A DNA stretch of 7,789 bases, taken from positions 1 through 7,789 of the forward strand of contig CAZJOA010000131.1 of NCBI GenBank assembly GCA_964547515.1, read 5' to 3'. Shown in pieces: positions 5,620-7,789 of the stretch. This stretch comes from UBA11524 sp964547515. GTDB taxonomy: Bacteria > Bacillota > Clostridia > Christensenellales > Aristaeellaceae. Position 1 is the stretch's first letter. Each line of letters opens with the position of its first letter. Both the position numbers and the translations under genes were made by a program. The notes beneath the pieces were generated by a model. The model was not told where the DNA came from and did no database searches. It saw nothing but the letters and a program-made list of their open reading frames with translations.

Positions 5620-7518
5620 TTACTTCTCGGCGGCCATGGCGACCAGCTTCTGGCTGCGCTTGAGGAATTCGGTGATCTCCTCCGCCTCCAGGGGCTTGGC
5701 CGACATGCGCGCCAGGTCATAGAGCTGCCGGCAGAGCATCACCGTCATCTCGTCCTCCGGGTCGCGCTCGGCCAGCGCCTGCACCGTCGCATTCCGGCGG
5801 TTCAGCACCAGGGTGTACCGATCCGGCAAGCTGTAGCTCCGCCCGTACATGCGGTCCATTTCCTTCCAGCGGCGCAGCTGCTCGTCCTCGGTGACGATGG
5901 CGGGCAGATCAGCATCCGCCAGGGAAGACAGCTCCACGGGCATTTCCGCCTGACCGACGGCCTTGCGGAACAGCTCCGCCAGCTTGGCCTGATCCAGCGT
6001 CGCGCCCTCGTCGGATTCCTCCGTCAGACCGGACACATCCGCGTCCACACGCGCGAACTGCACCGCGTCCTCCCCGCCCGTGCTCTCCATGAAGGACTGG
6101 AAGTTCGCGTCGATGATGACATCCATCACCGCCACGTCGATGCCCCGGCCGGTGTACATGGCCACGCTGGCCGCCTGACGCTTGGCATCGTTGGTGTAGT
6201 AGATCTTCTTCCCGGCCTTGTCGCCATTGGCATCCCCGTACTCCTGCAGGGTGACATAGCGCCCGTCGGTCAGCTTGAGCAGCAGCGCCTTCTTCACCTG
6301 CTCGCAGAACTTGGCATCCTTGATGCAGCCATACTTGACGAAGGGGCCGATGTCATCCCAGTATTTCTCGTAGGTCTCGCGCTCGGTGTTGAACAGGCCG
6401 ACCAGACGATCCGCCACCTTCTTGGTGATATGCGCGGAGAGCTTCCTGACCGTGCCGTCATTCTGGAGGAAGGAACGGCTGACATTCAGCGGCAGGTCGG
6501 GACAGTCGATCACGCCCTTGAGCAGCATCAGGAATTCCGGGATGACCTCCTTCACATTGTCCGCCACGAACACCTGGCCGGAGAAGAGCTTCACCTGACC
6601 CTCATTCCCGCCGAATCCCTCCCGGAGCTTGGGGAAATACAGGATGCCCTTGAGGTTGAAGGGGTAATCCACATTCAGGTGCACCCAGAACAGCGGGTCT
6701 TCATACCCGAACATCTTGTGGTAGAAGTCGATGTACTCCTGCTCGGTGCAGTCGGCGGGCTTCTTCAGCCACAGCGGCGCGGTATCGTTGATCTGGTTGG
6801 GCTTGGGCTCGACCATGACCTTGCGCTTCTTGGGCGTGCCGTCCTCGTTGGTCTCGCCCTCCACATCCTCCTCGCGCTCATAGGGCTTGGCGTTGGCATC
6901 GAACACCGACACCGGATAAGCCATGTATCCGCAGTAGCGGCTGAGCACCTCGCGCACGCGGTACATCTCCAGGAATTCCTTGGCATCCTCGCTGATGTGG
7001 AGGATGATGTCCGTGCCGTGGGAAGAACGTTCACCGGCTTCCATCTCGAAGGACATGCCGTCCTCCGATGTCCAGTGCACGGCCTCCGCGCCCTCATCGG
7101 CGGACAGCGTGACGATCTCGACCTTGTCGCTGACCATGAACGCGCTGTCGAAGCCCAGGCCGAAATGGCCGATGATGCCCTCGTTCGCGTCCTTCTTCTC
7201 GCCGTTCTCGAATTGCTTCATGAACTCCGTCGCGCCGGAGAACGCCACCTGATTGATGTACCGGCGGACTTCATCGGCGGTCATGCCGATGCCCGTATCG
7301 GAGATGGTGATGGTCTTTTCTTCCTTGTTGACGGTCACCAGGACGCTCATGGCCTCCTCGCCGCCAAACTTCATGCGGTATTTGGTGATGGCGTCGCACG
7401 CATTGGACACCACCTCACGCAGAAAAATATCCTGATCCGAATACAGCCAGCGCTTGATGACCGGCATAATGTTTTGCGCGTCGATGGAGACAGCGCCCTT
7501 TTCCATTTCGATTGCCAT
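5620..7518 (-). CDS. htpG: Molecular chaperone HtpG (bacterial Hsp90)
   Basis: This 632-aa protein is full length for HtpG, the cytoplasmic ATP-driven dimeric chaperone. The N-terminal GHKL ATPase domain shows Glu35 and Asn39 in REVVSNACDAI, DTGIGM (74-79), the glycine-rich lid end GHFGLGF (117-123) and SHGTDIILH (166-174). SNACDAI replaces the common SNASDA. The middle domain carries the catalytic-loop motif NVSRSFLQND (345-354) with Arg348, and the C-terminal third is the dimerisation domain. A charged insert (about 212-242, rich in Glu and Lys) occupies the linker between the N and middle domains. The ATG at 7518 is chosen because AGGAGGG (7527-7533) precedes it by 8 nt and the protein then starts MAIEMEKGAVSIDAQ; longer upstream frames would run through the promoter. 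A CIRCE element upstream points to heat-shock control by HrcA. Confidence 0.97.
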   Translation of the reverse strand: MAIEMEKGAVSIDAQNIMPVIKRWLYSDQDIFLREVVSNACDAITKYRMKFGGEEAMSVLVTVNKEEKTITISDTGIGMTADEVRRYINQVAFSGATEFMKQFENGEKKDANEGIIGHFGLGFDSAFMVSDKVEIVTLSADEGAEAVHWTSEDGMSFEMEAGERSSHGTDIILHISEDAKEFLEMYRVREVLSRYCGYMAYPVSVFDANAKPYEREEDVEGETNEDGTPKKRKVMVEPKPNQINDTAPLWLKKPADCTEQEYIDFYHKMFGYEDPLFWVHLNVDYPFNLKGILYFPKLREGFGGNEGQVKLFSGQVFVADNVKEVIPEFLMLLKGVIDCPDLPLNVSRSFLQNDGTVRKLSAHITKKVADRLVGLFNTERETYEKYWDDIGPFVKYGCIKDAKFCEQVKKALLLKLTDGRYVTLQEYGDANGDKAGKKIYYTNDAKRQAASVAMYTGRGIDVAVMDVIIDANFQSFMESTGGEDAVQFARVDADVSGLTEESDEGATLDQAKLAELFRKAVGQAEMPVELSSLADADLPAIVTEDEQLRRWKEMDRMYGRSYSLPDRYTLVLNRRNATVQALAERDPEDEMTVMLCRQLYDLARMSAKPLEAEEITEFLKRSQKLVAMAAEK

Positions 7519-7551
7519 AATACTTTCCCTCCTGACAACGATCGCACATTG

Positions 7552-7571
7552 CTGTGATCTTGCGACCACAG
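7552..7571 (-). promoter_or_regulatory. Predicted 5'-terminal hairpin in the htpG mRNA leader
   Basis: On the minus strand an 8-bp stem (CUGUGGUC with GAUCACAG, one G-U pair) closes on a GCAA tetraloop of the GNRA class. It starts 6 nt after the -10 box, so it would sit at the very 5' end of the transcript. The ribosome binding site at 7533-7527 is outside the stem. A role in mRNA stability is an inference. Confidence 0.5.
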
Positions 7572-7576
7572 GGGGT

Positions 7577-7605
7577 ATTATACCACGCCTTTTTGAGAAA
7601 TGCAA
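7577..7605 (-). promoter_or_regulatory. Sigma-A promoter of htpG
   Basis: Minus strand: TTGCAT (-35, 7605-7600), a 17-bp spacer and a consensus TATAAT (-10, 7582-7577). The predicted transcript starts near 7571-7570, giving a leader of about 52 nt. The CIRCE element ends 7 bp upstream of the -35 box. Confidence 0.88.
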
Positions 7606-7612
7606 TAGAAAA

Positions 7613-7639
7613 TTAGCACTCATTTGACGTGAGTGCTAA
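7613..7639. promoter_or_regulatory. CIRCE element (HrcA operator)
   Basis: TTAGCACTC (7613-7621), a 9-bp spacer and GAGTGCTAA (7631-7639) match the CIRCE consensus perfectly, with symmetrical 9-bp arms. CIRCE is bound by the repressor HrcA, which is inactivated on heat shock; classic targets are groESL and dnaK operons. Here the only gene in reach is htpG. The element lies upstream of the htpG -35 box rather than in the transcribed leader. Confidence 0.97.
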
Positions 7640-7673
7640 CAATTCTGAGGTTTTTGTTTCTTTTGAGCACCTC

Positions 7674-7696
7674 TGAATATGCAGCAAGCATATTCA
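7674..7696. repeat. Perfect palindrome with AT-rich arms
   Basis: TGAATATGC (7674-7682) and GCATATTCA (7688-7696) form a perfect 9-bp inverted repeat around the loop AGCAA. No T-run follows on either strand, so it does not look like a terminator. It could be an operator or one unit of a dispersed palindromic repeat. Confidence 0.7.
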
Positions 7697-7699
7697 TTA

Positions 7700-7729
7700 A
7701 CTATATTGCATAATTCTCTGCTCATGCAA
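7700..7729 (-). promoter_or_regulatory. Possible second, upstream minus-strand promoter
   Basis: Minus strand: TTGCAT (7729-7724), an 18-bp spacer and TATAGT (7705-7700). A transcript from here would pass through the palindrome at 7674-7696 and then the CIRCE element, which would then be in the usual downstream position for HrcA repression. The same bases form an inverted repeat (TTGCAT 7706-7711 with ATGCAA 7724-7729), so the match may come from repeat structure rather than promoter function. Confidence 0.25.
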
Positions 7730-7736
7730 GTCGAAG

Positions 7737-7771
7737 GCCGCTTTCGCGCGTCGAAAGCGGCGCAAAGCCGC
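7737..7771. repeat. Strong GC-rich palindrome with an overlapping alternative hairpin
   Basis: GCCGCTTTCG (7737-7746) and CGAAAGCGGC (7752-7761) form a perfect 10-bp stem around CGCGT. GCGGC at its right end (7757-7761) can instead pair with GCCGC (7767-7771) around GCAAA, so the two hairpins compete. There is no T-run on either side. Together with the palindromes at 7674-7696 and 7706-7729 this resembles a composite intergenic repeat that continues to or past the window edge. Confidence 0.65.
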
Positions 7772-7789
7772 CGGGGGGAAAGCAAGTTG

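Noticed and set aside
4653..5663. A 336-codon plus-strand frame opposite rlmA
   Set aside because: It is a shadow of rlmA that also crosses the rlmA promoter and the htpG terminator; it has no supporting start signal or recognisable motif.
5536..7557. A 673-codon open frame on the plus strand opposite htpG
   Set aside because: It mirrors htpG almost end to end, has no ribosome binding site, and its repetitive content of His, Leu, Arg and Val is what the antisense of a GC-rich gene gives. htpG has full motifs, start signals and a promoter.
7724..7789. A plus-strand frame from ATG at 7724 open to the window edge
   Set aside because: It lies wholly in the palindromic segment, has no ribosome binding site, and its composition follows the inverted repeats. 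The minus-strand frame through the same bases is equally open, so neither is credible as a gene.

Overview
The window reads as chromosomal DNA of a high-GC, probably uncultured gut-type Clostridia (Bacillota). Pointers are strong purine-rich ribosome binding sites 7-8 nt before nearly every start, sigma-A promoters with 17-bp spacers, a perfect CIRCE heat-shock operator, an RlmA-type 23S rRNA methyltransferase, and an ECF sigma factor joined to the kind of membrane anti-sigma protein common in Clostridia. The placement is inferred from gene families and signals, since no marker gene is present. No rRNA, tRNA, CRISPR array, transposase or phage gene was seen.

Layout, left to right. Positions 1-208 are mostly leader sequence, with a doubtful minus-strand reading frame running off the left edge. 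Positions 209-1900 (+) carry one 563-codon gene in which an ECF sigma factor continues in frame into a one-helix membrane protein with a large outside domain; a strong terminator closes it. Positions 2040-3948 (+) form a two-gene unit from a clear promoter: an M42 metallo-aminopeptidase and, 13 nt later, an exported alpha/beta-hydrolase esterase, ended by a second terminator. Positions 4066-4628 (+) are a Phd/YefM-like antitoxin and RelE/ParE toxin with their own promoter and a candidate autoregulatory operator. The toxin runs tail-to-tail into rlmA on the minus strand (4611-5459), sharing 18 bp. Upstream of rlmA on the same strand is htpG (5620-7518), ended by its own hairpin terminator. Positions 7519-7789 hold the htpG control region: a sigma-A promoter, a CIRCE element placed upstream of the -35 box, a predicted 5'-terminal GNRA hairpin in the mRNA, and beyond these a run of perfect palindromes that looks like an intergenic repeat.

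The genes are small independent units rather than one pathway: signal-responsive transcription, peptide and ester hydrolysis, a toxin-antitoxin module, rRNA modification and a heat-shock chaperone. The least ordinary items are the single-chain sigma/anti-sigma protein, with an internal GTG start that could release the membrane half alone, and the layout of the htpG control region. I see no multi-gene system here that is clearly new.
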